In this document: piece after piece, positions 5,497-6,240 of the stretch
Position numbering within the stretch: the stretch's first letter is position 1
How the letters are laid out: the number at the start of each line of letters is the position of its first letter
Assembly: GCA_029883145.1 (NCBI GenBank)
Contig: JAOUJR010000107.1
Location: 1-6,240 of the forward strand
DNA: 6,240 nucleotides
Direction of reading: 5' to 3'
From: Nitrospirota bacterium
Lineage (GTDB): Bacteria > Nitrospirota > Thermodesulfovibrionia > Thermodesulfovibrionales > SM23-35
The notes under the pieces: generated by a model
What the model was told of the DNA's origin: nothing
What the model saw: the letters and a program-made list of their open reading frames with translations, nothing else
Database searches by the model: none
Made by a program: the position numbers and the translations under genes

Positions 5497-6240
5497 AGAT
5501 CCTGATTGCAACTCCTGAGGCAGTGCCGTATGCAAAGACCGGCGGTCTTGCGGATGTGGCAGGTGTCCTTATCAAAGAATATAGAAGGATGGGGGAATAT
5601 GCATTTATTATTATGCCCCTTTATAGAAAGATAAAGGAAGGAGATTTACCTCTGAAAAATACTGGTATTCAGATAAAGATTCCTGTAGGACAAGACTATA
5701 TAAAAGGGGAAGTATTCAGTGACCAATCTTCAGCCTATTTCATAAAGTGTGATAAATTTTTTGGTAGGCCGGAGTTATATGGTACATCTGAGGGAGATTA
5801 TAGTGATAATGCTTCACGGTTTGTATTTTTTTCAAGAGGAGTATTCGAAACATGCAAGGCACTGAACTTCAAACCAGATATAATCCACTGTAATGACTGG
5901 CAAACAGGGCTTATACCTTTATACCTCAAGACACTCTACGGAGCTGATAAGTTTTTTAAAAATAGTGCTACTATACTCACCATACACAACCTCGGCTATC
6001 AGGGACTTTTCCCGTCATCTGAATTAAATCTCACAGGCCTCGGCTGGGAGCTTTTTAACCCTGAAGGCATAGAATTTTATGGGAAGGTAAATTTTCTTAA
6101 GGCAGGCATTATCTCAGCAGATGTCCTGAACACTGTAAGTACTACCTATGCAAAGGAGATACTGAATAAAGAGTTTGGTTTTGGCCTTGAGGGGTTGTTA
6201 AGAAAAAGAGAGAAGGACCTCTATGGTGTGATGAACGGAA
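5493..6240 (+). CDS. glgA: Glycogen synthase, GlgA (3' partial)
   Basis: The frame is open to the window edge and gives 249 residues, about half of a typical 480-residue GlgA. It shows the N-terminal catalytic domain of the GT5 family, which adds glucose from ADP-glucose to the growing alpha-1,4-glucan. The nucleotide-sugar loop KTGGLADV is at 15-22. Other family blocks are LYGTSEGDYSDNASRFVFFS (95-114), DIIHCNDWQTGLIPLYLK (129-146), TIHNLGYQGLFP (163-174) and VNFLKAGIISAD...NTVSTTYAKEI (199-223), with the start of the GVMNG block at the edge. The ATG is set by the family N-terminus (KILIATPEAVPYAKTGGL) and by AGGGG 7 nt upstream. It overlaps the GalT-like stop by 4 bp, so the two products are made from one transcript and probably act together in glycogen metabolism. 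The C-terminal domain lies outside the window. Confidence 0.93.
   Translation, partial: MKILIATPEAVPYAKTGGLADVAGVLIKEYRRMGEYAFIIMPLYRKIKEGDLPLKNTGIQIKIPVGQDYIKGEVFSDQSSAYFIKCDKFFGRPELYGTSEGDYSDNASRFVFFSRGVFETCKALNFKPDIIHCNDWQTGLIPLYLKTLYGADKFFKNSATILTIHNLGYQGLFPSSELNLTGLGWELFNPEGIEFYGKVNFLKAGIISADVLNTVSTTYAKEILNKEFGFGLEGLLRKREKDLYGVMNG

Overview
This window is a chromosomal housekeeping segment of a bacterium with moderately low GC content. It has six densely packed genes on both strands and one partial gene at each end. A RodZ-type cell-shape protein, a bacterial RNase Z, an SmrB-like Smr protein and a GalT-like/GlgA glycogen pair suggest a Gram-negative, possibly anaerobic lineage such as Nitrospirota (Thermodesulfovibrio-like) or a deltaproteobacterial relative. 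That placement is inferred from gene content and protein style only. I saw no phage, insertion sequence, CRISPR array, tRNA or rRNA.

Layout. (1) 1-468, plus strand: the C-terminal part of an Smr-domain protein, with its 5' end outside the window. (2) 494-2090, minus strand: a two-gene unit, rodZ-like and then a Clp1/Grc3-type polynucleotide 5'-kinase, convergent with the Smr gene. (3) 2091-2189: a divergent AT-rich promoter region with a symmetrical ATTGT/ACAAT element. (4) 2190-3446, plus strand: a FabF-type ketoacyl-ACP synthase whose coding sequence contains a 38-bp heptanucleotide tandem repeat. (5) 3427-4404, minus strand: RNase Z, whose 3' end overlaps that of fabF by 20 bp. (6) 4405-4497: a second divergent promoter region with two facing-away extended -10 elements. 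(7) 4498-6240, plus strand: a GalT-like nucleotidyltransferase overlapping by 4 bp (ATGA) the start of glycogen synthase glgA, which runs off the window.

How the genes fit together. The GalT-like protein and GlgA form an evident sugar-nucleotide/glycogen operon, and the first may act on ADP-glucose rather than UDP-galactose. Three genes concern RNA metabolism (Smr endonuclease, Clp1-like 5'-OH kinase, RNase Z), but they are not in one operon, so a shared pathway is only a suggestion. RodZ and FabF belong to cell envelope and lipid functions.

Most notable points: the Clp1/Grc3-type kinase, a family best known from eukaryotes and archaea, here in a bacterial rodZ operon; the 7-bp repeat in fabF, where loss of one unit would cause a stop; and the identical spacing (TATAAT, 5 nt, start codon) in front of fabF and rnz, with no Shine-Dalgarno sequence, which points to leaderless transcripts. 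I found no convincing novel multi-gene system.
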